Below are positions 54,118-62,318 of a DNA stretch of 64,000 nt, one piece after another. A program made the translations under genes and the position numbers. Origin of the DNA: Acidobacteriota bacterium (lineage in GTDB: Bacteria > Acidobacteriota > Terriglobia > UBA7540). The notes beneath the pieces were generated by a model. The model did no database searches, was not told the origin of the DNA, and was given only the letters and a program-made list of their open reading frames with translations. The DNA is taken from NCBI GenBank assembly GCA_004298155.1, contig SCRD01000016.1, positions 1 through 64,000 on the forward strand, written 5' to 3'. How positions within the stretch are numbered: the stretch's first letter is position 1; each line of letters starts with the position of its first letter.

Positions 54118-55233
54118 TTATTCGCCAAGCAGGGCCTTGGTTTCGCGTATTTCGTTGGGGCCGGCTTGTTGCAAGCCCTCATAAAGTCGGCCTGCAATTT
54201 CCGCAGCGTGCGGGCCGTCCATAGGCCGGCCGCCGCGCAACAGGACCACCACGACATATTGCGGGCGCGCGTCGGAGTAGGAAAGGAACCATCCCAGCCT
54301 CGCCCCGTCTTCACTGCACGTTCCCGTTTTTCCCAGAATCTGCACGGCGTTTTCACTTGCGCTGCGGGCTGTGCCATAGGATACCGCAGCCGCCATGCCT
54401 GCCCTCACTTCAGGGATTTCCGACTGCAGATCGCTCAGTTGGCGCCGAACCTGGGGCTGGAAGTTATCCAATTGTTCCTGGGTCCGCGGGTACTGCAGGT
54501 AGTAAAGCGTTCCACCGTTAGCGATGGCTGAAGCTACGGCGGCCCATTGCAGGGGCGTCACCTCAATCCCTTTGCCAAGATATGCCAGATAGCCCACCTC
54601 ACCGCCAGCGGGGGCATCGGCTGGAAACTCGCCGGGCAAATCCCCCTGGATGTCCAGGCCCGCCTTTTGGCCCAACCCAAACTCGCGGGCGTAACGGGCC
54701 AGGACCGGGAAACCAACCATCTGGCCCAGCTTGTAAAAAAATCTGTTGTTCGAATGCGCCAACGCGTCGGTCACGTCGATCCTGGAGCGGCGGCCCACAT
54801 AAAGCTTTGTGTCGGTCGTAATGATGCCCTGCTTCAGGGCCGCCAGGGCCACAATGGGCTTAAACGTTGAGCAGGGCCGGAAAGCGCCGCTGAAGGCCAT
54901 TTTCTGGTTGACGACTGTGAGGATCCGCCCGTCGTTCGGGTCCACCACCACAATGCTTCCGTTCAGGTTTCCCAACGCCTGGAGCGCGGCCTGGCGCACG
55001 GCGAGATCTTCGCCTTCAGTGTTGTCTCCTGCGCCGGGGTCATGGTCGTAAGAGCTGACGAGCCACGGACTCCACCGCCTGCGAACATGCCGCCGCCGCG
55101 AGTGGGTGACGCGCCTGTGGATGGCTGTAGGCCTGGCGGCCGCCAAGCCCTGCGGAAGGCCCCCTCCAGGAAGAAAATCAAACCCCAACAACCCCGTCAG
55201 CGCAACTATCAGAACAACAAGCGTCTTCTTCAA
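54118..55233 (-). CDS. Compact penicillin-binding transpeptidase
   Basis: 371 residues from TTG 55233 with GAGGAG upstream. After a signal or anchor segment (about 4-20) and a very basic stretch (HSRRRHVRRR), the transpeptidase domain begins near 90. Active-site motifs are complete: S122-TFK125, S161-NN, and K302-TGT. No transglycosylase or pedestal domain is present, so it is smaller than FtsI/PBP2. The fold is also close to class D beta-lactamases and BlaR sensors, so cross-link synthesis is likely but not sure. 53840-54117 shows nothing I can name. Confidence 0.85.
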   Translation of the reverse strand: MKKTLVVLIVALTGLLGFDFLPGGGLPQGLAAARPTAIHRRVTHSRRRHVRRRWSPWLVSSYDHDPGAGDNTEGEDLAVRQAALQALGNLNGSIVVVDPNDGRILTVVNQKMAFSGAFRPCSTFKPIVALAALKQGIITTDTKLYVGRRSRIDVTDALAHSNNRFFYKLGQMVGFPVLARYAREFGLGQKAGLDIQGDLPGEFPADAPAGGEVGYLAYLGKGIEVTPLQWAAVASAIANGGTLYYLQYPRTQEQLDNFQPQVRRQLSDLQSEIPEVRAGMAAAVSYGTARSASENAVQILGKTGTCSEDGARLGWFLSYSDARPQYVVVVLLRGGRPMDGPHAAEIAGRLYEGLQQAGPNEIRETKALLGE

Positions 55234-55364
55234 AACCGGTCAAGTCTCCTCAAAAGTCTCCCATCGTCCGCAATAGCCCTCTCAGCTGCGGCCTCGCGCA
55301 CTGTCTGCAGCATTCTATCGGCAATTCATACGGCTTCTGGAATTAAAGCCACTCAAAGGCGGGA

Positions 55365-56420
55365 TTACTTCTTGCCTTTTGCTGCGCCAGCTTCCGCAGG
55401 TTGAGCCTCCTCGTGTCGTGACGGCAGATTCAGCGCCTTGCGCACCTCTGCTTCGATCTTTACGTAGATATCCGGATTCTGTTGCAGGAACTGGCGGGTG
55501 TTTTCCCGTCCCTGCCCAATCCGCTCACCCGCAAAGGAATACCACGAACCGCTCTTCTCAATCAAGTTCATTCCGGCAGCCAGGTCGAGCAGGTCGCCTT
55601 CCCTTGAAATACCCTCGCCGTAGAGGATGTCGAATTCGGCGTCGCGGAAAGGCGGCGCCATCTTGTTTTTCACCACCTTCACGCGCGTCCGGTTGCCCAC
55701 CACCTTTTCACCGTCCTTGATGGAGGCAATCCGGCGGACATCGAGACGCACGGAGGAATAAAACTTCAGAGCCCGCCCGCCGGTAGTGGTTTCAGGGTTG
55801 CCAAACATCACCCCGATCTTTTCCCGGATCTGGTTGATAAAAACGAGGCAAGTCTTTGATTTTGCGACCAATGCGGTCAATTTGCGCAACGCCTGCGACA
55901 TCAACCGGGCCTGCAGGCCAGGCATGGAGTCGCCCATATCCCCTTCCAGCTCAGCCCGCGGAACCAGGGCCGCCACAGAATCAATCACAATGATATCAAT
56001 GGCATTAGAACGCACCAGGGCTTCTGCAATCTCCAGGGCCTGTTCGCCGAAATCGGGTTGTGAAACCAGCAGGTTGTCCACATCGACGCCAAGCCTGGAA
56101 GCGTATTTCGCGTCCAGGGCGTGCTCAGCGTCCACAAAAGCCGCCATCCCGCCGCGCTTCTGGGCCTCGGCCACAAGGTGCAGGGCCAGGGTGGTTTTGC
56201 CGCTGGCCTCCGGGCCGTAGACTTCCACCACGCGGCCGCGCGGAACGCCCCCTACGCCCAGCGCCGCGTCGAGCGATAGCGCCCCCGTGGGAATCACTTC
56301 CACCGGCACCAGCGCCTGCTTTGAGCCCAGGCGCATGATGGAGCCCTTCCCGAACTGCTTTTCAATTTGGGTCAGGGCCACCTCGATGGCCTTCATCCGT
56401 TCGGTTCGTTCTTCTGGCAT
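55365..56420 (-). CDS. recA: RecA recombinase
   Basis: 351 residues. KGSIMRLG, Walker [10 protein letters not shown] (about 69-77), [24 protein letters not shown], the L1 loop [10 protein letters not shown], the L2 loop [18 protein letters not shown] and FGKG are all present. It catalyses strand exchange and activates LexA cleavage. A basic/acidic C-terminal tail ([15 protein letters not shown]) ends it. GGGAGG precedes the ATG. I see no consensus LexA box upstream. Confidence 0.97.
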   Translation of the reverse strand: MPEERTERMKAIEVALTQIEKQFGKGSIMRLGSKQALVPVEVIPTGALSLDAALGVGGVPRGRVVEVYGPEASGKTTLALHLVAEAQKRGGMAAFVDAEHALDAKYASRLGVDVDNLLVSQPDFGEQALEIAEALVRSNAIDIIVIDSVAALVPRAELEGDMGDSMPGLQARLMSQALRKLTALVAKSKTCLVFINQIREKIGVMFGNPETTTGGRALKFYSSVRLDVRRIASIKDGEKVVGNRTRVKVVKNKMAPPFRDAEFDILYGEGISREGDLLDLAAGMNLIEKSGSWYSFAGERIGQGRENTRQFLQQNPDIYVKIEAEVRKALNLPSRHEEAQPAEAGAAKGKK

Positions 56421-56526
56421 TCTGCAATCCTCCCTTAGTTCCGCAGGCGTGCCCGTCGGGCCTTATGTGGCGGCTGATTTTGCCTGTTATGTCTTTTCGC
56501 GCGATTCGCGCTTGCTCCGGATTGGC

Positions 56527-57384
56527 CTATGCCTTCGCGTAATCGTAGAACCCCTTCCCCGATTTTCGTCCCAGCCGCCCAGCTTCCACCATTCTTTCAA
56601 GCAATGGGCAAGGCCTGTACTTTGAATCGTGAAACCCGTCGTAGAGCACTTTCATAATGTCCAGGCATACATCCAGGCCGATCAGGTCGGCAAGCTCGAG
56701 CGGCCCCATGGGATGGTTCATGCCCAGCTTCATCACTCCGTCCACCCCTTCCGGAGCGGCCACGCCTTCCATCACGGCATATACTGCTTCATTGATCATA
56801 GGCATCAGCAGCCGGTTTGACACAAACCCCGGAAAATCCCTCGAGCGGATGGGCGTCTTGCCCAACGAGGTTGCAAGCTGCTCCGCGGCCGCCACAGTCT
56901 CTTCCGCCGTATCAAGCCCGGGCACCACCTCCACCAGTTTCATCACCGGCACGGGATTGAAGAAATGTAACCCCACAAACCGCGCCGCACGCCGCGTCGC
57001 GCCCGCCAGGCGCGTAATGGAAATCGAAGAGGTGTTGCTGGCAAAAAGCGTATCCGGGCGGCAGATCGCGTCGAGTGAGCGGAACACCTCCGCTTTAACA
57101 TCAAACTTTTCCGTGACCGCCTCAATCACGACGTCGGCTGGAGCCAGATCCAACAGATTGACGGTGGTCTTCAGCTGGCTTTCGGCCTGCTGCTTTTCCC
57201 CGGCTGTCAGCCGGCCCTTCTCAGCGTCGCGCGCGAGCCCGCGGGAAATCTTTTCCGCCGCGTGCCGCACCAATTCCTGCGCGACGTCGTGCAGGACCAC
57301 TGAATACCCGCTGCAAACCAGCACCTGGGCAATCCCGCTGCCCATTGTTCCCGCGCCCACCATTCCAACCAGGCGGACGCTCAA
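56527..57384 (-). CDS. 3-hydroxybutyryl-CoA dehydrogenase
   Basis: 285 residues. [18 protein letters not shown] binds [16 protein letters not shown] with its His-Phe-Phe and [20 protein letters not shown] carry catalytic and family signatures; [16 protein letters not shown] closes the active site. It acts on short 3-hydroxyacyl-CoA. It overlaps the thiolase gene by 4 bases, so the two are co-translated in fatty-acid or butanoate/polyhydroxybutyrate metabolism. Confidence 0.92.
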   Translation of the reverse strand: MSVRLVGMVGAGTMGSGIAQVLVCSGYSVVLHDVAQELVRHAAEKISRGLARDAEKGRLTAGEKQQAESQLKTTVNLLDLAPADVVIEAVTEKFDVKAEVFRSLDAICRPDTLFASNTSSISITRLAGATRRAARFVGLHFFNPVPVMKLVEVVPGLDTAEETVAAAEQLATSLGKTPIRSRDFPGFVSNRLLMPMINEAVYAVMEGVAAPEGVDGVMKLGMNHPMGPLELADLIGLDVCLDIMKVLYDGFHDSKYRPCPLLERMVEAGRLGRKSGKGFYDYAKA

Positions 57385-58586
57385 GCCTCCCTCCGGCCAT
57401 GTCCCGTTTCTCTTTCCACCGCCAGCGCGATAGCGTTGCCGCCGCCGAGGCAGAGCGCGGCAATTCCACGGTGCGCGTCGCGGCGTTCCATCTCATAGAG
57501 CAGATCCACCAGGATGCGCGTGCCCGATGCGCCGATAGGATGCCCCAGCGCCACTGCGCCGCCGTTCACGTTGGTTTTCTGCGGGTCCAGTCCCAGTTGC
57601 TCGATCACGGCCACCGCCTGCACGGCAAAAGCCTCGTTCAGTTCCACCAGGTCAACTTCTCCAACTTTCCAGCCGGTCTTTTCTAGCAGCGACTTGATGG
57701 CGTCCACCGGGGCCATCATCACCCAGCGCGGCTCCACTCCGCTCACCGCCTGCGCCACAACCCGCGCCATGGGCCTTTTCCCCAGTTTCTGCGCGGTTTC
57801 AGCCGAGGTCACCAGCGTCGCGGCGGCGCCGTCATTAGTTCCGGGAGCGTTGCCGGCCGTCACCGTTCCGCCCTGCTTGAAAGCCGGCTTCAGCCTTGCC
57901 AGCTTTTCAAGCGTAGTATCTTCGCGCGGCGATTCATCGACGGAAAACTCCCGCGTCTCACCCTTTTTCTCGGGCACGGCAACGGGCACAATCTGTTCTT
58001 TCAGTTTGCCGCTCTTGATGGCCGCGATGGCGCGCTGGTGGCTCTCCAGCGCGAACCGGTCCTGCCGCTCGCGCGAGATCTGGTATTTTTCCGCCACCAG
58101 TTCGGCGGTCATGCCCATGTGGAAATCTTCGTAGACGTCCCAAAGGCCGTCGTGCACCATGGAATCGACCAGCGTCTTGTCGCCCTGCCGCAGGCCCTGC
58201 CGGGCGCCGGGCACCAGATACGGGCAGTTGCTCATCGATTCCATTCCACCCGCCACTACCATGTCGCTGTTGCCGGTTGCGATGCCCTGCGCGGCCAGCG
58301 CCACGGCCTTCAACCCCGACCCGCACACCTTGTTGATGGTCATCGCCGCCACGCGCGGGTCGAGTCCGCCCTTGAGCGCCGCCTGGCGGGCAGGATTCTG
58401 TCCCAACCCCGCCGAGACCACGTTGCCCATGATCACTTCATCCACGCGGACCGGCTCAATTTGCGCCCGCCGCACAACTTCCCGCACTACGCAGGCGCCA
58501 AGCTCCACCGCAGGAAGGGCGGAAAGAGAACCTTGAAACTTGCCAATCGGAGTGCGGACGGCGGCAATAATCACCGCTTCTCGCAT
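57381..58586 (-). CDS. Acetyl-CoA C-acetyltransferase (thiolase)
   Basis: 401 residues from ATG 58586 ([15 protein letters not shown]), the usual thiolase start; 20 extra codons open upstream lack support. Catalytic Cys in [11 protein letters not shown], His in LGHPIGASG and the second Cys in CLGGGNA are all present. It condenses or cleaves acetoacetyl-CoA. Downstream hbd-like gene is coupled through a 4-base overlap. Confidence 0.93.
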   Translation of the reverse strand: MREAVIIAAVRTPIGKFQGSLSALPAVELGACVVREVVRRAQIEPVRVDEVIMGNVVSAGLGQNPARQAALKGGLDPRVAAMTINKVCGSGLKAVALAAQGIATGNSDMVVAGGMESMSNCPYLVPGARQGLRQGDKTLVDSMVHDGLWDVYEDFHMGMTAELVAEKYQISRERQDRFALESHQRAIAAIKSGKLKEQIVPVAVPEKKGETREFSVDESPREDTTLEKLARLKPAFKQGGTVTAGNAPGTNDGAAATLVTSAETAQKLGKRPMARVVAQAVSGVEPRWVMMAPVDAIKSLLEKTGWKVGEVDLVELNEAFAVQAVAVIEQLGLDPQKTNVNGGAVALGHPIGASGTRILVDLLYEMERRDAHRGIAALCLGGGNAIALAVERETGHGRREA

Positions 58587-58759
58587 AACAGAACTCAGAT
58601 TATGTCGCCCCGAGGAAATGAAGTCAAGGAAACGGGGGCGAGCCAACTACACATGGGTCATCTCAAGCTAGCGCAGAGTAGTTCCCATAGCGTTACAATG
58701 CTTGCGCGGCAATGCAAAGGTGGTGCTCCCATGGTCTGCCTCACCCTTGCCACTCTACT

Positions 58760-58950
58760 AACCTGTTCGGTCGGACGCTGCGCCGCTACAAACGACGGTG
58801 GATCGCGGAACGCACCTTCGTCTGGCTTGGCAACTACCGACAACTCGTGGTTCGCTATGACCGCTCGCTGACCGTTTACCAGGGCTTGTTTCAGATCGCT
58901 TGCTTCATGATCGCCCTACGGAGGGTTTTGAGCCTCTCAATATGTAGGCG
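58760..58950 (+). pseudogene. IS5-type transposase remnant
   Basis: The reading RRYKRRWIAERTFVWLGNYR, then LTVYQGLFQIACFMIALRRVL, matches the C-terminal end of IS5-family DDE transposases, including the Glu of the triad in AERTF. The rest of the gene is missing and no terminal inverted repeats were found. It marks the left edge of a disturbed segment. Nothing else is seen in 58647-59038. Confidence 0.75.
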
Positions 58951-59038
58951 TGGTAGCATTAGAATGCCATCGACAAGGCAAGAACTGCCAAGACATAGAG
59001 CGCGCGAGCCAAATCAAAACGAAAGTTAAGGTGAGGTT

Positions 59039-59620
59039 ATGACCCCAGAACAAAACTTGCAATTGATGCAGACGCTTGACGATTCCTGGAATGCGCAGGA
59101 CTGGAAAACATTTAGCAAGCGTCACGCCAAGGACTGCGTCGTGTACTGGCCGAACCAGCCACCGACGCTTGGAATCGTGGCGCACGAGCAGGAGGGTGTT
59201 GAGATGTTCAAAACCTTCCCTGACAATCGCGTCGGCAATCGTCCATACAAGGTCATGTTCGCGCAGGGAGAGTGGACCTGCACCATCGCTGAATTCACCG
59301 GCACGATGAAAGGGCCTATGAAGGGAGCTGACGGTAAGATGATCTCTCCGACCAACAAAAGCTTCAAGGTGGATTTCTGCACCGTGGCCCACTGGGTGAA
59401 TGGTGAGATTGTCGAGGAAAACTTGTTCTACGACGTCATCGGCCTTCTAAAACAGATTGGCCTGATGAAAGGTCAACGAAGCGCGTGGAAATGGCGCAGG
59501 AGGAACGATGTGTCAGAACTGATTCCCGCAATCTTCTTTGGACACGGCAATCCCATAAACGCCGTCATGACCAACGGATACACCGAAGCTTGGCGCCGCT
59601 GCGGGACGAGGGCATTCTGA
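59039..59620 (+). CDS. SnoaL-like ester-cyclase protein, reading on into a ygiD fragment
   Basis: From ATG 59039 (AAGGTGAGG nearby) about 145 residues form a SnoaL/NTF2-like fold: LQLMQTLDDSWNAQDWKTFS, HAKDCVVYWPNQPP, GEIVEENLFYDVIGLLKQIGL. The family normally ends about here (near 59475). The frame instead continues without a stop through the start of the next gene (SELIPAIFFGHGNP) until TGA at 59620. The tail may be an artefact of a lost stop codon. Function unknown; members isomerise or hydrate small molecules. Confidence 0.7.
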   Translation: MTPEQNLQLMQTLDDSWNAQDWKTFSKRHAKDCVVYWPNQPPTLGIVAHEQEGVEMFKTFPDNRVGNRPYKVMFAQGEWTCTIAEFTGTMKGPMKGADGKMISPTNKSFKVDFCTVAHWVNGEIVEENLFYDVIGLLKQIGLMKGQRSAWKWRRRNDVSELIPAIFFGHGNPINAVMTNGYTEAWRRCGTRAF

Positions 59621-59928
59621 TTGTCGGCAGCGAAAACCTGGTCCACAGTCTGCACACCTATGCCTGGGGCCAGCACATGCCTGAGCCCTATGATTGGGCG
59701 GTTAAGTTCGAGCTGGAGGCAAGACAGATGATGCTGGCCGGTGATTTCAAGCCGCTCGTCGACTATGAAAAGCTCGGTCCCGCGGCGGCGTTTTCCGTTC
59801 CGACGCCGGATCACTACCTGCCGCTGCTCTATGTGATCACGACCCGGCAACAGGGCGAAAGCATCACCTTCCCTGTCGAAGGCGTCGATGGCGGATCGAT
59901 CTCAATGTTGTCAGTCTCTGTAAGTTGA
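59510..59928 (+). pseudogene. 4,5-DOPA-dioxygenase-like (YgiD) gene with internal deletion
   Basis: GTG 59510 has a fine AGGAGG site. The first ~31 residues (SELIPAIFFGHGNPINAV) are the family's N-terminus including a metal-binding His. At about 59600 they join, in a shifted frame, to the family's C-terminal half (LRDEGILIVGSENLVHSLHT, YDWAVKFELEA, PTPDHYLPLLYV). Intact members have about 260 residues; roughly 115-120 middle residues are missing. The joint breaks the frame, so no working enzyme is made. A recent deletion is the simplest reading. Confidence 0.8.
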
Positions 59929-59941
59929 GTAGGAAAGTGAC

Positions 59942-60583
59942 ATGAAGGTAGTTCTGTTAGGGGCAACCGGCTTCGTTGGCTCAGCAATCCTTAAAGAGGC
60001 CCTCGACCGAGGCCACACGGTGACCGCAATCGCGCGCGATCCGGAGAAACTCGAAAAACGTGACGGACTCATCCCAACGAAAGGCGACGTCTACGACACC
60101 GCGTCTCTTGCGGGGTTACTCAAGCACAACGACGCGCTGATCAGTGCTTTCAATCCCGGATGGAAGAACCCGAAGCTTTACGACGACCAGGTCCGCGGGA
60201 CAAGGTCTATCATTGAGGCCGCCAAAAAGGCGGGCATCAAGCGGGTCCTCTGGGTAGGCGGGGCCGGCGGCCTTCAGGTCAAGCCGGGCGTGCGTGTGGT
60301 GGACGATCCCGCCCTGCCGGATTGGGTGAGGCCCGGCTCACTGGCGACCATCGATGCTCTCGATCGGTTACGAAAAGAACCGGAGCTTGAATGGACATTT
60401 CTTGCGCCGTCCGCCGAGCTGACGCAGGGGCAACGCACCGGAAAGTTCAGATTAGGGGGAGATCAGCTCCTGGTCGACTCTGCCGGCAACAGCAGGATTT
60501 CGGTGCAGGATTTTGCGGTGGCCATGATCGACGAACTGGAGCATCCGCTTCATCTTCGTCAGCGCTTCACAGCGGGATACTGA
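59942..60583 (+). CDS. NAD(P)-binding oxidoreductase (atypical SDR, YwnB-like)
   Basis: 213 residues with the Rossmann start MKVVLLGATGFVGSAILKEAL and ARDPEK after the second strand, typical of NmrA/YwnB-type atypical SDRs, which lack the YxxxK pair. Late phrases TFLAPSAEL and RISVQDFAVAMIDELE are conserved in the family. It follows the broken ygiD by 13 bases, and a similar neighbourhood (SnoaL, ygiD, this oxidoreductase) is plausible as an acquired unit. Substrate unknown. Confidence 0.85.
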   Translation: MKVVLLGATGFVGSAILKEALDRGHTVTAIARDPEKLEKRDGLIPTKGDVYDTASLAGLLKHNDALISAFNPGWKNPKLYDDQVRGTRSIIEAAKKAGIKRVLWVGGAGGLQVKPGVRVVDDPALPDWVRPGSLATIDALDRLRKEPELEWTFLAPSAELTQGQRTGKFRLGGDQLLVDSAGNSRISVQDFAVAMIDELEHPLHLRQRFTAGY

Positions 60584-60605
60584 CCCTCCAATAAGGAAAC
60601 GGGCC

Positions 60606-60725
60606 ATGAAAAAGAAGGCACACCACGGCGCGAAGATTGAAGTGCCAAAGGGTGATTCTTACCTTGTCAGCACTGGCGCGGGGGCTTGCTCGACTTGCGC
60701 CTTGCCCTCCGCGCCAAGCCGTTAG
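60606..60725 (+). CDS. Possible 39-aa ORF
   Basis: ATG 60606 follows AAGGAA by 8 bases, and 39 codons run to TAG (MKKKAHHGAKIEVPKGDSYL...). The C-terminal part lies against the 3' end of the opposite gene. It may be the truncated head of a longer gene. Weak evidence. Confidence 0.25.
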   Translation: MKKKAHHGAKIEVPKGDSYLVSTGAGACSTCALPSAPSR

Positions 60726-60727
60726 AG

Positions 60728-61945
60728 TTACCGCCTGTTGTGGCCAGGGTTGTTGTCGTTTCCGCCCTCCTGCCGCCCCTGGTTCGGTGGATGGCCTTGC
60801 CGCTCCTGGGCGCCGCGCCCTTCATTCCCGCGTGCTTCAGGCGGCCGGGATTCGTGTGGATTGCCATGCACTCTGGCAGGCGCATTTTCCCGGTTCACCT
60901 GCCGTTCGTTCCTTTGCTCCACTGGGGCTGGGCGCTCCATCCGCCGGTTGGGAGGAGTCTCACGCGGAGCACTCATCGCCGGGCCGCGTTCGACCGGAGC
61001 GGGCTCTCGTCGCCCGGCCTCACGGCCGCTTCTCACTTCGCGATTGGGTTCTCTGTACGGCGCTCCGGCCCGGGTCGCACGCACCGCGCCGTTGCCCCGG
61101 AACTCGCCCGGCCTGGCTGTCGCGGCAACTTCCGGACGTCCGTGGTTTTGACGCGCACGCTGCGCAGGATCATTACGGGCAAACTGTTCCTGCTGCAATT
61201 GCTCGTTGACGGCACCGGAGCGCCGGCTGCGTTCCGCCGCCATTTCTGCGGAGGTGGGACGGGCATCGATGCCGCCGCTGCCGCCGTTGTAGCTGACGCG
61301 TGGACCGTTCTCATTCACCACCACCCTCTGGTTGTAAACGTTTACGATGTTAACGTTGTTAATCCGGGTCACGCTGCGATTGTAGAAGAAATTGTCACCC
61401 CGCCACTGCCCACCGTAGTAGCCGCTGCCCGGGTAGCCGTAGCCGTAGTCGATTCCGCCGTAGAAGCCGACAAACGGTCCCCAGTAGCCCGGATACCAGG
61501 CGTACCCGCTGTCATACCAACCCCAGTAGCCCGGAGTCCAAAGCGCGCCGACAAAGGGCGCAGGCACCCAGGTGCCCGGTACCCAGAAGTAACCGTAGTC
61601 CGGGTCCCAGGCCCAGTATCCTGGCGTCCAGATGTAACCTGGAGCGGGGCAGGCTGGCTGGACGTAAACGGGAATCGCCGGTGGGCCGAAACTCACGAAG
61701 ATACCCACCGAGGCGGACGATTTTGCAGGCGCCGCCACCATCATCAACACCAGCAGCAGCGGTCCAAGGAGACATGCAACCATTGACCGGCATGCCCAAT
61801 TTCCGTGCGCCACGCCTCGGAATCCAGATGCGCGCCTTTCCGGCCCCACAGGGTCGCCTGTAAATTCCCTGCGCGACCTTTCAGTGGAGCCAAGAGCGGT
61901 TTGTGGGAATTCAATTCCCTCAATGTTGAATTTGCCTTCTCTCAT
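60728..61945 (-). CDS. YXWGXW-repeat envelope protein
   Basis: 405 residues. AGGAGG lies 7 bases before ATG 61945. A signal/anchor helix sits unusually far in (about 55-77). Then aromatic repeats follow: YIWTPGYWAWD, YFWVPGTWVP, LWTPGYWGWYD, YAWYPGYWGP, the signature of YXWGXW/BcpO-related proteins. A YNRSVTRINNVNIVNVYN phrase comes next, and the last ~200 residues are Arg/Glu/Pro/Asn-rich and probably disordered. It is likely exported. Such genes are frequent in Acidobacteria and Proteobacteria; the function is unknown. Confidence 0.8.
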   Translation of the reverse strand: MREGKFNIEGIEFPQTALGSTERSRREFTGDPVGPERRASGFRGVAHGNWACRSMVACLLGPLLLVLMMVAAPAKSSASVGIFVSFGPPAIPVYVQPACPAPGYIWTPGYWAWDPDYGYFWVPGTWVPAPFVGALWTPGYWGWYDSGYAWYPGYWGPFVGFYGGIDYGYGYPGSGYYGGQWRGDNFFYNRSVTRINNVNIVNVYNQRVVVNENGPRVSYNGGSGGIDARPTSAEMAAERSRRSGAVNEQLQQEQFARNDPAQRARQNHGRPEVAATARPGEFRGNGAVRATRAGAPYREPNREVRSGREAGRREPAPVERGPAMSAPRETPPNRRMERPAPVEQRNERQVNRENAPARVHGNPHESRPPEARGNEGRGAQERQGHPPNQGRQEGGNDNNPGHNRR

Positions 61946-62318
61946 CGAAGCACCTCCTAAGGTACTTCCGTCACCGAGCTTCCTCCCCTATCAGTCAGCA
62001 ACCTTGTGTCCACTTTTTCGATCATTCGAATAACTTACCATTTCTCAGATAGATATACGTTGCTGCAACATCGAGGGTTTCATAAACCGTCTGGCTCGAC
62101 TATGCCTTTTAAGTAAAATCTACAGACGATTTGGTGTAAGGCAGCTTTCCTCAAACTTTGCCCCACGTAAGTACCCGGTTGAGCTTCGAATCGCAAATGC
62201 GTCGAGAGCCATGCAAAATCAACGCTGCTCCGCAGCATAATGCGGCTGCCTCATTTGGAACAATGACCTTTTGCATCTGCCCCTTCCGGGGTGTAGACTT
62301 CCGCACCAAGGAGGAGAC
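61946..62318. other. Intergenic region without recognisable elements
   Basis: Between two divergent genes (YXWGXW protein and GH2 enzyme) with ribosome sites at both ends. It should contain both promoters, but I see no convincing -10/-35 pair. It is somewhat A/T-rich near 62030-62130. Confidence 0.4.

Noticed and set aside
56421-56526. LexA box upstream of recA
   Set aside because: I looked for CTGT-N8-ACAG and GAAC-N4-GTTC patterns and found neither.
60686-61786. 366-codon frame antisense to the YXWGXW gene
   Set aside because: A shadow produced by the biased composition of the repeat gene. No domain features and no ribosome site.
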